Assembly: GCF_030409505.1 (NCBI RefSeq)
Contig: NZ_JAUFPZ010000002.1
Coordinates: 4,222,501-4,286,500, forward strand
DNA from: Zunongwangia endophytica
Lineage (GTDB): Bacteria > Bacteroidota > Bacteroidia > Flavobacteriales > Flavobacteriaceae
Direction of reading: 5' to 3'
Length of the DNA stretch: 64,000 nt
Shown here: in pieces, positions 26,785-35,307 of the stretch
Layout: each line of letters begins with the position of its first letter
Numbering within the stretch: the stretch's first letter is position 1
Notes under the pieces: model-generated
What the model saw: only the letters and a program-made list of their open reading frames with translations
Database searches by the model: none
What the model was told of the DNA's origin: nothing
Position numbers and translations under genes: made by a program

Positions 26785-27594
26785 TTACTTTAATACTACG
26801 CTTCTAGCAACGTCGTTATATTCCCCTTCAATAGGTTGATTATTTTGGTCAAAAAGCTGAAGTCTAATATGAACCTCACCTTTAGATAATCCCTTTATAA
26901 TATAAGGTTGCCATTTAGTGATTTCAAAAGTTGAATCATTAATTGTTGCTTTTACATAATTGCCATCTTCAGCAAGGGAAGTATTCAATAAGAAGAAATC
27001 GAGTAATACATTTTTAGTGTCTTCTCCAACATATTCTCCTTTAGGTCGGCTATAAATTAATGTAGGTTTATTGAAATCTACCTTAGATCTTGTATCAGGA
27101 TTATCACCAATTTTGATTGTCTTAGTAATAAATGATTGGTCGTTTTTTACCGATTCGTGATAAGATCTGCTTAAAAAGGCTACAATATGGTGGGTGCCAT
27201 CAGATAAATCTTTAGAGAATTCAGTTTCGTAATGAGCAGAATATGGATCGTTATCTACAATAAAATGAATATGTTGTCCTTTGTTGGAATTCGCAAGTTT
27301 GGAAGTTATTTCATTCTTTGATGTCTGTACTCCTAGTTGATAATTTTCAACTTCAAATTTAAATGCAATATTATTCTTACTGAATTGATTGTTTTCGGGA
27401 AAAGTAAGTTTTAAACCTGAATCCTTATATGCCGGGGATTCTTCTAAAGGTTCAATACTTATTTGCTGTTCTGCATTATTCTTAGATAATTCTTCAGTTT
27501 TATCCTTTTCCTTTTCTTCTTTTTGCTCATTCTTACAAGACGAAAAGCTAATTAGAGCTAATGCGGCATATATTGTTAAGATTCTATATTTCAT
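26785..27594 (-). CDS. Hypothetical lipoprotein, beta-rich
   Basis: A 269-residue lipoprotein (lipobox FSSC, Cys20) with a Lys/Glu-rich linker, then a beta-rich body containing HIHFIVDNDPYSAHYETEF and DGTHHIVAFLSRSYHES. From memory such sequences are sometimes annotated as phosphopeptide-binding proteins, but I see nothing that proves a function. The His-rich segments might bind metal. It begins 52 bp after the CobW gene on the same strand, so it probably belongs to the CobW transcript and its putative zinc control. Confidence 0.75.
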   Translation of the reverse strand: MKYRILTIYAALALISFSSCKNEQKEEKEKDKTEELSKNNAEQQISIEPLEESPAYKDSGLKLTFPENNQFSKNNIAFKFEVENYQLGVQTSKNEITSKLANSNKGQHIHFIVDNDPYSAHYETEFSKDLSDGTHHIVAFLSRSYHESVKNDQSFITKTIKIGDNPDTRSKVDFNKPTLIYSRPKGEYVGEDTKNVLLDFFLLNTSLAEDGNYVKATINDSTFEITKWQPYIIKGLSKGEVHIRLQLFDQNNQPIEGEYNDVARSVVLK

Positions 27595-27646
27595 ATCTAG
27601 ATTTTATTTTGCTATTTAATGATAACCTTGTACTGTGTTATTTGAT

Positions 27647-28840
27647 TTAAACGGGCCAGCAATCATGAAGTTGAAGATTGCCTAACTGCCATGCTTCTAA
27701 TTCATCTTCACTAAGAATACAAGATTTTAAACTATCTTCTAATTCGCTTTTATCGTATTTTATTCCGATAAAAACCAATTCATTTTTACGATCACCAAAA
27801 TCGGTATCCCAATCTTGTTCTATAGTGTCCTGATTTTCCATAAATGCAGGATGATCGATAAGCTCAGTAAATGGCATGGATGCCCACCAAACACCTGCAG
27901 GGTCGGCCTTAAATGATCCTCCGGCGCTGCTCCAAATCAATGCCTGTTCGGGACGGGATGCTAACCAAAATAAACCTTTACTTCTTATAATTCCTTGCGG
28001 AAAATTATGCATTAAGAACTGAAACAAGCGCTCTGGATGGAAGGGGAGGTGTTGCTTAAAAGTTAGTGACGTGATCCCATATTCTTCAGTTTCTGGAATA
28101 TGTTCATTTTCCAGTTCTTTTATCCATCCAGCAGAAGCTTCGGCTTTTTCAAAATCAAAGCTTCCAGTATTGATTACCTCATTATAATCAATTTCAGCGT
28201 TTTTCGCTTGTATTATTTTAGCGTCTGGATTTAGTGCTTTTACGAAGGTTTTAATACGCTGCAATTCTTCAGCGGTGACTAAGTCTATCTTATTAATAAG
28301 AATGACATTCGCAAATTCTATTTGGTCGGTTAGTAAATTAACTATGCTTCTTTGGTCTTCCTCATCGCTGGCTAATTGACGATCTCTTAAAAGAGAAGCG
28401 CTAGAAAAATCGTTTAAAAAGTTGAATGCATCGACTACAGTGAGCATACAATCTATATAACTAATATTTTTTAAATTGAAATGACCTAATTCATCTTCAA
28501 AACTAAATGTTTGGGCTACTGGAATAGGTTCAGAAATACCTGTACTTTCTATGATTAAATAGTCAAACCTACCATCTCCAGCCAGACGTTCTACTTCGAT
28601 CATTAGATCTTCCCGAAGTGTACAGCAGATACAACCATTACTCATCTCAACTAACTTTTCTTCCGTTTTAGAAAGTGTATGCTGATTTTCGACAAGTTGA
28701 GCATCGATATTAATTTCGCTCATATCGTTTACGATTACGGCGAGCTTCATTCCTTCACGATTGTGAAGTAAATGGTTTAAAAGTGTCGTTTTTCCTGCTC
28801 CTAAAAATCCGCTAAGTACTGTAACCGGGAGTTTTTTCAT
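27647..28840 (-). CDS. CobW/COG0523 GTPase, putative zinc metallochaperone
   Basis: About 397 residues from the ATG at 28840; an upstream start at 28864 adds only MVYITPNS. The G3E GTPase domain has Walker [10 protein letters not shown], the metal motif GCICC (the CxCC signature of COG0523), a Walker-B/switch region ESTGISEP and the base-recognition motif NKID. The C-terminal CobW_C domain spans roughly the last 120 residues. Such proteins deliver zinc to client enzymes under zinc limitation. A putative Zur operator lies 44 bp upstream and a Fur-family gene follows on the same strand side, which supports zinc over cobalamin. Confidence 0.88.
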   Translation of the reverse strand: MKKLPVTVLSGFLGAGKTTLLNHLLHNREGMKLAVIVNDMSEINIDAQLVENQHTLSKTEEKLVEMSNGCICCTLREDLMIEVERLAGDGRFDYLIIESTGISEPIPVAQTFSFEDELGHFNLKNISYIDCMLTVVDAFNFLNDFSSASLLRDRQLASDEEDQRSIVNLLTDQIEFANVILINKIDLVTAEELQRIKTFVKALNPDAKIIQAKNAEIDYNEVINTGSFDFEKAEASAGWIKELENEHIPETEEYGITSLTFKQHLPFHPERLFQFLMHNFPQGIIRSKGLFWLASRPEQALIWSSAGGSFKADPAGVWWASMPFTELIDHPAFMENQDTIEQDWDTDFGDRKNELVFIGIKYDKSELEDSLKSCILSEDELEAWQLGNLQLHDCWPV

Positions 28841-28883
28841 ACTATTTGGTGTAATGTATACCAAATGTATAAAAGATTTTTAA

Positions 28884-28906
28884 TTAAAGCAATTAAGTTG
28901 CATTAA
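28884..28906 (-). promoter_or_regulatory. Putative Zur operator, CobW promoter
   Basis: Read on the minus strand, a 23-bp dyad with core GCAACTTAATTGC flanked by TTAAT and TTTAA. It matches the site at 25145 at 19 of 23 positions and lies 44 bp before the CobW start. Confidence 0.55.
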
Positions 28907-28937
28907 TATTATTTTGAACTTATTTTACTATTGAAGT

Positions 28938-29348
28938 TTAAGTGTTCTTAGTCACGCAAGTTTTGCAGATGCCAATTAGCAATAGTTGTGTTTCTTTAAT
29001 TTTGTAATCTTTAAGTCTAGGAACGTCTAAGGTTTCTGGTAGGCACTCTACATTTCCGCAGTTTTCACATTGAAAATGCAAATGATTATGAATATGCTGT
29101 ACTGGCTCTTCTTTACAATCTTTGCATAGTGCATAGTATGATTTTCCATTTTGTCCTGTAACAAAATGAATTTTACCGGCATCTATAAAACGATCTAACA
29201 TTCGGTAGACCGTAGTTTTATTAATATTTGCTTCTATTTGTTCTTTTATTTCGTCTGCAGTAAGTGTTTTCTTTGCTCTTTGTAAAAGGTCTAATACTGC
29301 TTGTTGATGTTTAGTATTTCTAGTTTTCTTCTCTTCAACAGTGCCCAT
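28938..29348 (-). CDS. zur: Fur-family repressor, probably Zur
   Basis: A 136-residue Fur-family protein with an N-terminal winged helix (LTADEIKEQI, NKTTVYRMLDRFIDAG), a metal-site region HIHNHLHFQCENCGNVECLP and a structural zinc pair in ICKTC at the C terminus. The family includes Fur, Zur, PerR and Nur. Zur is preferred because it sits beside a COG0523 GTPase and because three nearby promoters share one operator; Fur or PerR cannot be excluded from sequence alone. No copy of the operator is seen upstream of its own start. Confidence 0.75.
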   Translation of the reverse strand: MGTVEEKKTRNTKHQQAVLDLLQRAKKTLTADEIKEQIEANINKTTVYRMLDRFIDAGKIHFVTGQNGKSYYALCKDCKEEPVQHIHNHLHFQCENCGNVECLPETLDVPRLKDYKIKETQLLLIGICKTCVTKNT

Positions 29349-29426
29349 TTTCTTGAAATTTATAATGTAAAATTAAGCTTTATATTAATCAAAAAAAAGT
29401 CCTGATAGATCATCTACTGAGTATAA

Positions 29427-29459
29427 AAACAAAAGCAGGCATATTGCCTGCTTTTGTTT
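29427..29459 (-). terminator. Strong hairpin after lipoprotein gene
   Basis: A perfect 15-bp stem (AAACAAAAGCAGGCA and its complement) with a 3-nt loop; its A/T-rich flanks make it work in either direction. It lies between the lipoprotein gene (ends 29480, minus) and the Fur-family gene. Its GCAGGC core is the same as in the nosZ hairpin at 4387. Confidence 0.75.
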
Positions 29460-29479
29460 AAAATTATAGAAATGAACTT

Positions 29480-30631
29480 TTAATGCTGGTGACCATCATC
29501 ATTCACCTCGGTCATCACTAAAATTAGCTCCGCTTCAAAAGTAAAACTTGTTGTTGTTTGCGCTTCTATCTTTATTATATATTCGCCTTCAGTTAAGCTA
29601 TGGTTATGTGCAACGCTAACTTTTCCTGTTTCAGCATCTATAGAAATTACTCCTTCTGAATTGTCAAAATTATTTCCATCTTTTTCTATGGAAAGTATGG
29701 AAAAAGATTCTTTATATTTTTCAGGATAAATTTGCGGAGCAGCAGATTGATAGTTTTGGTGTAAACCTATATGCAACCTATTGGTTGATATGGTTAAATC
29801 AAGATCGGGATAATACATTCCGTATAGAAATTTTATTTCGGGAATAAATCTCACACGAAATTGTCTTCTGGCCAGTGTAAATCCATCACGTTCTAAAGAA
29901 GAAATTAAATCATAAGTCCATTCTGCTTTTTGTTCCGGATCTCCTGGATTTTCCGCAAAGGTAATTACATTTTCATTAAGTAAGACTTTTTGATCGGGTC
30001 TACCATTCTGGTGTAAATTCCATTGTGTGTTTTCTAAATTTAAATCTTCCGCAGAAATGTGAAATGCTGTTGAAGCTGCATCACTGTACATTTGATAGGA
30101 AAAAGGAATATCAAGATCGTTATCCAACTCTTCAATCTGAAGGGAAGCAGTACGTATTTTAATATAAAATGTTTTACTAACTGGTAAATATGTTTCTGCA
30201 TTTGCCGTTAGTGTAATAATATAGGCTTCTGGCAATCTACTACCGTTAATAGAAGAACTAAATTTATTAGGATATAACTGCTGACTATCCATAATTAATT
30301 CGTTAGCAGTAGAATCAATATAAATTCCTTGCGGAAGAACATCTTGCAAGGTTTTTTCAGTAGTAATGGCAATATTTTCATTCTCAAATTTTAGTTCAAA
30401 ATGTACATTTTGAGATTGATATTCTTCAGGTAATGAACCTCTGAAATTACTACCATAGGTTAATTTGATGGTATCTGGAATCTGCAATGGCGCGAGATAG
30501 CCTACTGGATCTAATTTTTCAGGCTCATCTTTTTTGGAGTTATCTACCATGAAGTCATCATCGCTATCACAAGCGAAAAACAATAGCATACCTGCCAGCA
30601 GGAAAATGCTTTTTAAATAAAATTTAGTCAT
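29480..30631 (-). CDS. Hypothetical lipoprotein with His-containing tail
   Basis: A 383-residue lipoprotein (lipobox FFAC, about Cys21) followed by an acidic DSDDDF region, a beta-rich body and a C terminus DDGHQH. The sequence looks like a surface-exposed Ig-like/DUF protein of Bacteroidota; I do not recognise a named function. Two abutting copies of the putative Zur operator lie 37 bp upstream, and a TonB-receptor remnant lies beyond them. A role as a zinc-scavenging surface lipoprotein partnered with a now-lost receptor is inferred. Confidence 0.75.
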   Translation of the reverse strand: MTKFYLKSIFLLAGMLLFFACDSDDDFMVDNSKKDEPEKLDPVGYLAPLQIPDTIKLTYGSNFRGSLPEEYQSQNVHFELKFENENIAITTEKTLQDVLPQGIYIDSTANELIMDSQQLYPNKFSSSINGSRLPEAYIITLTANAETYLPVSKTFYIKIRTASLQIEELDNDLDIPFSYQMYSDAASTAFHISAEDLNLENTQWNLHQNGRPDQKVLLNENVITFAENPGDPEQKAEWTYDLISSLERDGFTLARRQFRVRFIPEIKFLYGMYYPDLDLTISTNRLHIGLHQNYQSAAPQIYPEKYKESFSILSIEKDGNNFDNSEGVISIDAETGKVSVAHNHSLTEGEYIIKIEAQTTTSFTFEAELILVMTEVNDDGHQH

Positions 30632-30667
30632 CGGATATTTTTTTGCAAGAATAGTTTTTCTTAATCA

Positions 30668-30713
30668 TAAACGCAACAAAAATGCAATAATAAATGCAAT
30701 TTTGTTGCGTTTA
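30668..30713 (-). promoter_or_regulatory. Tandem putative Zur operators
   Basis: Two 23-bp sites abut head to head at 30668-30690 and 30691-30713, forming perfect 14-bp outer arms (TAAACGCAACAAAA and complement) around 18 bp. Each matches the phosphatase operator at 18-19 of 23 positions (core GCAAC-A-AAAWTGC). This is the strongest operator array in the cluster. Confidence 0.6.
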
Positions 30714-30771
30714 AAACATAGTAGCTTCAATGTAAGTTTTATGTAATTTTACAGGATAGGAAAGTGAATTA

Positions 30772-30950
30772 TTATAAATCGCTTATAATCAAAATGTGGG
30801 GTTGTAATGTTAGTTTAAATCTAGCAGTAATTACGAAACCATCAAATGGAGCGTAAATATCCCGAAAATCAGGATCATTTAGATTTCCAGTAAATCCACT
30901 ATCAAAATGGTTTTGGCGTGTATCAAGAATGTTTTCAAAAATTAGGAATT
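30772..30950 (-). pseudogene. TonB-dependent receptor C-terminal remnant
   Basis: The minus-strand frame reads FLIFENILDTRQNHFDSGF, then GNLNDPDFRDIYAPFDG and VITARFKLTL before a stop at 30772. The ENILDTRQ and APFDG segments are typical of the last barrel strands of Bacteroidota TonB receptors. The rest of the receptor is missing; an IS982 remnant follows directly upstream, which may explain the loss. Its position beside Zur-type operators suggests it was a zinc receptor. Confidence 0.65.
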
Positions 30951-31019
30951 AAAAGGAAAATATTGCCTAGTTTTTTCTCCGTCATTACCCCAAGTATCCA
31001 ATAGGGTTGGACAGTGCAA

Positions 31020-31300
31020 CCATCGTCAGCTTCTGTGTGCTGTAGTATTAGCTTTCCAGTCCTATTCAAATGACTGAACTCTTTCGCAATAGGATTTTAT
31101 CGCGCATAATCATCTGCACATTCTTCATATTATTGCGTATTACAGTTAATAAATGTTAGTCCCTGATCAAATAGTAATGTAATCAGTTTCTTAGAGATGT
31201 AGTCTTAATCAGCCTAAAGACTGCCAAATATTTTCTTTTAAAAATGATCTTTTTTGATTGGGGGGGCGGTCATCGATATTGATTTGGGTATTATGAAATC
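31020..31300 (-). pseudogene. IS982-family transposase remnant
   Basis: The minus strand contains DYISKKLITLLFDQGLTF and, one frame over, KNVQMIMRDKILLRKSSVI. These correspond to the IS982 transposase blocks GYISxKL and (K)NMKN...DKILLRKRxxIE. Several stops and frame changes separate them. No intact ends were found. Confidence 0.6.
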
Positions 31301-31317
31301 CATACCGTCAATTGGCT

Positions 31318-32121
31318 TTATCTAATATATTCTAAAGCTTCGAGTGTAATATTCTTTCTTGCCTTTAGAAATGATGCATTGTCCGTATTTTCGATAGGTT
31401 CTATATTAGTAGCAAAAATATAAGTATCCTCTTCAGATTTAAGATAACCTACAAACCAACCGTTATTATTTCCATTTCTAATCGATAGTCCAGTTTTTCC
31501 GTAAAACTCGTATTCGTCATTTTCTTCAATAATTGCTATTCGTTTTAGAATCTGTTCAGTTCTTTTCGAAATTTGCAATTCTGAATTAATAAACCGTTTT
31601 AAAAAATCTATCTGCTGAAACTGAGTGATATTTGATTCTCCTTCTAGCCAGAAAAGATCCAAGTTTACTGAATTAACATCCATATCTCCGAATTGTAATT
31701 TGTTGAGATATCCATTCATTCTTTTTTCACCAATTTTGTTAGCAATTTCTTGATAACAAGGGACGCAAGAATATTGAAATGCATCTCTCAATATTAAATC
31801 TTGCTCCCATATTTTATAAGCTCTCTTTTCACCATTCCATTTGAAAAGTGTACTATCATTTTCTACAACATTAGTTTCTAAAGCTATGATAGAATGTGGA
31901 ATTTTATAAGTTGAAGCAGGTAAACGCCCAATTTTGGCCCAGTCAAAATTATTTGAATAGAATAAATCTTTTTTTAGGTCGTAAATTAGAATAGAACCTT
32001 TTACATTATTTGAGTCAATTATAGATTGAAATTCGGTTTTAAATATTTCTTGGGATTTATTTTCTTTACGCGCGAATAGGAGACTTAAAGCTAATACCGT
32101 AAAAAATGGTGCTATTTTCAT
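31318..32121 (-). CDS. Class D (OXA-type) beta-lactamase
   Basis: A 267-residue exported serine beta-lactamase. The catalytic S-T-Y-K tetrad is Ser70-Lys73 in PASTYKIPHS; the second motif is SCV (118-120, the S-x-V element), WLEG at 159-162 holds the Trp that stabilises the carboxylated Lys, and KTG is at 209-211 in YGKTG. The signal region is short (about 1-23). All class D signature motifs are present, so activity against beta-lactams is likely. It stands alone on the minus strand beside an IS982 remnant. Spectrum cannot be told from sequence. Confidence 0.9.
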   Translation of the reverse strand: MKIAPFFTVLALSLLFARKENKSQEIFKTEFQSIIDSNNVKGSILIYDLKKDLFYSNNFDWAKIGRLPASTYKIPHSIIALETNVVENDSTLFKWNGEKRAYKIWEQDLILRDAFQYSCVPCYQEIANKIGEKRMNGYLNKLQFGDMDVNSVNLDLFWLEGESNITQFQQIDFLKRFINSELQISKRTEQILKRIAIIEENDEYEFYGKTGLSIRNGNNNGWFVGYLKSEEDTYIFATNIEPIENTDNASFLKARKNITLEALEYIR

Positions 32122-32511
32122 TTCTTAATTATATTATAAATAGGTGCGAAAATAGGATTTCAAGTCATTCTTTTTAGATAAATAATCGTTTATTCCCATA
32201 ACCTTTCGCTTGACGCATTTAATTTATTTAGTAGTCAAAAAGAAAAATTATCCACCGATCATTCAAAAAAAAAACATTGATTTTTGCCGATTATGATATG
32301 ATGAATAGGTGGAGCAGCTCCGGTAATATGTGGCTTCCCTGATATTATTTCTGTTCGTTGAAAAAGATATTCGTGAATTGAACTTATTTCACAAATCTTA
32401 ATGAAAGTATATTTTAATTAGGGTGGGTAATTTTTGGTAATTTGAATTCTGCTGAGTGCTTTTGAAAGACAGCCATATTTAAAAAGTAAAATATGATTTT
32501 AAGGAGAATTT
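32122..32511. other. Spacer without recognisable gene
   Basis: An AT-rich stretch with no usable open frame and no protein fragment that I can identify. A promoter for the beta-lactamase gene should lie near the 32122 end, but I do not see a convincing -7 element. Confidence 0.4.
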
Positions 32512-33051
32512 CTACTCACTGATCCAGTTGATAACTTCAGGATCATTTGGAAGTTTGTTTGACTCCAATACAGCCACTAATTTTCCATTCTCATCGATTA
32601 AATATTTTTGAAAATTCCATTTTACTTCAGAATCTTTAAATCCGTTTTTCTTCTTTTGTGTTAGGAATTTATATAGTGGATGCATGTCTTTTCCTTTGAC
32701 AGTAATCTTCGACATCATCGGAAAATCTACTCCATAATTTTGCTGACAAAATTCTTCGATTTCTTCATTACTTCCAGGTTCTTGATTACCAAAATCATTA
32801 GAAGGGAAACCAATAATCACAAAATCATCAAACTTATATTGTTCGTACAATTTCTGTAGAGAAGCGTACTGCGGAGTGAAACCACATTTACTAGCGGTAT
32901 TTACTATCATTACTTTTTTACCTTTTAAAGAGCTAAGATCAAATTCTTTTCCGCTAATATCTTCTACCTGGTAATCATAAATTACTTGTTCATTTTGAGC
33001 TATAACAAGATTACCTAAAACCATTGCCATTAATATGAATATTTTTCGCAT
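32512..33051 (-). CDS. Exported glutathione-peroxidase-family enzyme
   Basis: A 179-residue protein with a Sec signal (about 1-18, cleavage near VIAQ). The peroxidatic residue is a Cys (Cys56 in NTASKCGFTPQY), not selenocysteine. The tetrad partners are Gln90 (GNQEPG), Trp145 and Asn146 (KWNFQKYL). Cys102 in FCQQNYG is the likely resolving Cys, so it is probably a thioredoxin-dependent peroxidase. It protects the periplasm against hydroperoxides. It is a single gene, about 100 bp upstream of which the ROK gene ends. Confidence 0.9.
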   Translation of the reverse strand: MRKIFILMAMVLGNLVIAQNEQVIYDYQVEDISGKEFDLSSLKGKKVMIVNTASKCGFTPQYASLQKLYEQYKFDDFVIIGFPSNDFGNQEPGSNEEIEEFCQQNYGVDFPMMSKITVKGKDMHPLYKFLTQKKKNGFKDSEVKWNFQKYLIDENGKLVAVLESNKLPNDPEVINWISE

Positions 33052-33149
33052 CTCTAAATTTTATTTTAAATCTAAAGTAATTATTTATTTAAAAAGCAGT
33101 TAAAACAAAATATTAAAAGATAGAATTGTTGCAAAACGCGTCTTGACTA

Positions 33150-34115
33150 TTAAAAGATACTAAATCGATGCTTTCCGTCTGTTTTTGCGAATGCCATAGC
33201 TGCTGCTCCTAAACTGCCGGCAATATTTCCAAGTTGAGCACCTACGATTTCTGTATGACCTCCACAATCTGGCATCATGTTTTTGAATGCTACCTTTTTT
33301 ATCATTTCTATATAGAACTGGCCAGCATCAGAAATTCCTCCTCCAATAACAATTTTTTGAGGAGCAAATGTATTGATGAAAGATGCTATACCATGTCCTA
33401 AATATTCGGTATGTTCTTTAATACATTCAATAGCAAAATTATCATTCTGCTTAAATTTTTTAATGATGTAAAGTCCGTCTATATTATCTTCTTGATTTCC
33501 TGATAATTCAATATACCTCTTAATCATTACTGAAGTGGAAGCATATGCTTCAAGACAGCCTTTGCCGCCACAATTACAATCTATTCCATTATGTTCCACC
33601 ACGATATGGCCTAGTTCACCTCCTCTACTTTTATAACCACTATATATAGCGCCATTAATAATGATTGCGCCACCAATACCTGTACCGATTGTTAGACATA
33701 TAACATCACTAGATCCTCTTGCAGCACCATAATGTAATTCGCCATATCCCATTAAATTTGCATCATTATCTACACTTACAGGTAGCTTAAAAAGATTCGA
33801 AAAATGTCCAGCTAGATCTATATTTTCCCAGCCTTGAAGATTATCTGCTGCGCCAATAACTATACCTTTAAATACTATACCAGGTGTGCCTATCCCTATA
33901 CCAACTACTTCTAGTTTCTTTTCAAAAGACTCGAAAAGCGTTGTTTGAATAATTTGTTCTATGGTATCTAAAATATCATCTTTTGTAGCCTGCGTACCAA
34001 TGGGAAGTATATCAGTAAATCTAATGGCTCCTGTTTCACATACTAAGGCCGATTTAACAAAAGTTCCACCTAAATCTATACCAATAGCATATTTAAAATT
34101 ATCTACAATACTCAT
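33150..34115 (-). CDS. ROK-family sugar kinase
   Basis: A 321-residue ROK kinase. It has the phosphate-binding motif AIGIDLGGTFVK (about 10-21), the catalytic Asp in VDNDAN (Asp118), and the ROK zinc site GELGH plus CNCGGKGCLEAYAS (Cys180, Cys182, Cys187 with His170). It has no N-terminal HTH, so it is an enzyme rather than a NagC-type repressor. It phosphorylates a hexose or aminohexose. It is the last gene of the seven-gene operon, 3 bp behind the oxidoreductase, and presumably acts on the sugar released by the GH2 enzyme. Confidence 0.9.
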   Translation of the reverse strand: MSIVDNFKYAIGIDLGGTFVKSALVCETGAIRFTDILPIGTQATKDDILDTIEQIIQTTLFESFEKKLEVVGIGIGTPGIVFKGIVIGAADNLQGWENIDLAGHFSNLFKLPVSVDNDANLMGYGELHYGAARGSSDVICLTIGTGIGGAIIINGAIYSGYKSRGGELGHIVVEHNGIDCNCGGKGCLEAYASTSVMIKRYIELSGNQEDNIDGLYIIKKFKQNDNFAIECIKEHTEYLGHGIASFINTFAPQKIVIGGGISDAGQFYIEMIKKVAFKNMMPDCGGHTEIVGAQLGNIAGSLGAAAMAFAKTDGKHRFSIF

Positions 34116-34118
34116 TTT

Positions 34119-35123
34119 CTATAAGTTTATAACCGTTCTTTTTTTTGCTGATGCATAAGCTGCATCAATAATTTTAAGTGTAACTAAACCTTCTTTTAAG
34201 CCAGGAGAAGGTTGTGTTCTTGTCTTTATGCATTCTATAAAGTATTGCATTTGCCGGGTGTATATTAATTGATCACAATGTTCTTTTTTTCTAGTAGTCT
34301 TTGAAATTAATTGCTCGGATGCCTCTCCTTTTTTCAATTTTAAGAATGTAGGAAAAAGGCTTGCATATCCTTTGGTGCCAAAAATAGCGCTACTTGCTTC
34401 AGGACCGTCCATATGTGGTTGCCACCATCCACTTTCTATTATACTTTCTGTTCCATTATCCCAGGTGATAAGTATTATTGCTGTATCATCAACATCATAA
34501 TCGCCAAAATTAGTAGTGATTTTTGCATATACTTGTACAGGATTAGGATCACCAAGCAAATATCTAATAGTATCAATAGCATGGATTCCCATATCGGCCA
34601 GAGCACCACCTCCAGCCAGTTTTTTCTCTATAAACCAGCCACTAGGTCCCCAATTTTCATGAATTCCATATCCCTTTGTTTTAAATATTCGGCCAAGTTT
34701 TCCATTAGCAATACTTTGCTTGATAAATTTAGCATCCTCATCAAAGCGCCACATATGGCCAATCATTACTAAATGTTTTGTTTCTTTAGCTGTAGTACAA
34801 ATATTTTCCCCCTCTTCAGTATTCATAGCCATCGGCTTTTCTAGAAAAACATCTTTTCCGTTTTTAAGAAATTCAATGGCATATGGTGCATGGAAAACAT
34901 TAGGAGTACTAATGATAACAGCATCAATGCTGGTATCTTTAATGATAGGAATGATGGAAGAGTATGCTTTTTCTATATCATAACTTTCAGCAAATTTTTT
35001 AGCATTTCTTAAATGCTTAGAAACTACTGCTGCTATCTCTACTTCAGGTATCGTCATTAATCCACGAATGTGATAGTTGGATATATAACCCGTTCCTATA
35101 AGAGCAATTTTTATTCTTTTCAT
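34119..35123 (-). CDS. Gfo/Idh/MocA-family oxidoreductase
   Basis: About 334 residues from the ATG at 35123; a start at 35141 adds MQNNLR before the fold. The Rossmann nucleotide site is IALIGTGYISNYH, and the catalytic EKP motif is at 95-97 (DVFLEKPMAMN). The C-terminal alpha/beta domain carries GALADMGIHAIDTIRYLLG with the conserved Asp and His. The family oxidises or reduces sugar and inositol hydroxyls, often at C3. It lies between the aminotransferase and the kinase genes, so it probably interconverts a keto sugar and a sugar in the same pathway. Confidence 0.9.
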   Translation of the reverse strand: MKRIKIALIGTGYISNYHIRGLMTIPEVEIAAVVSKHLRNAKKFAESYDIEKAYSSIIPIIKDTSIDAVIISTPNVFHAPYAIEFLKNGKDVFLEKPMAMNTEEGENICTTAKETKHLVMIGHMWRFDEDAKFIKQSIANGKLGRIFKTKGYGIHENWGPSGWFIEKKLAGGGALADMGIHAIDTIRYLLGDPNPVQVYAKITTNFGDYDVDDTAIILITWDNGTESIIESGWWQPHMDGPEASSAIFGTKGYASLFPTFLKLKKGEASEQLISKTTRKKEHCDQLIYTRQMQYFIECIKTRTQPSPGLKEGLVTLKIIDAAYASAKKRTVINL

Positions 35124-35307
35124 TCTTAGGTTATTTTGCAAGTATCTGTTCTTTCATTTGCGACCTATGCTTTAACGAATCCTGATTATGTGAAGGAGTT
35201 TTCTGAAAAATGATAAAAGATATATAGTAAATACCTAAACGAAGTGGGATTTCGATTTATACTTTTTCTATTTTAAAATTATTTTTACAATTGGGGAAGT
35301 TTATTTT

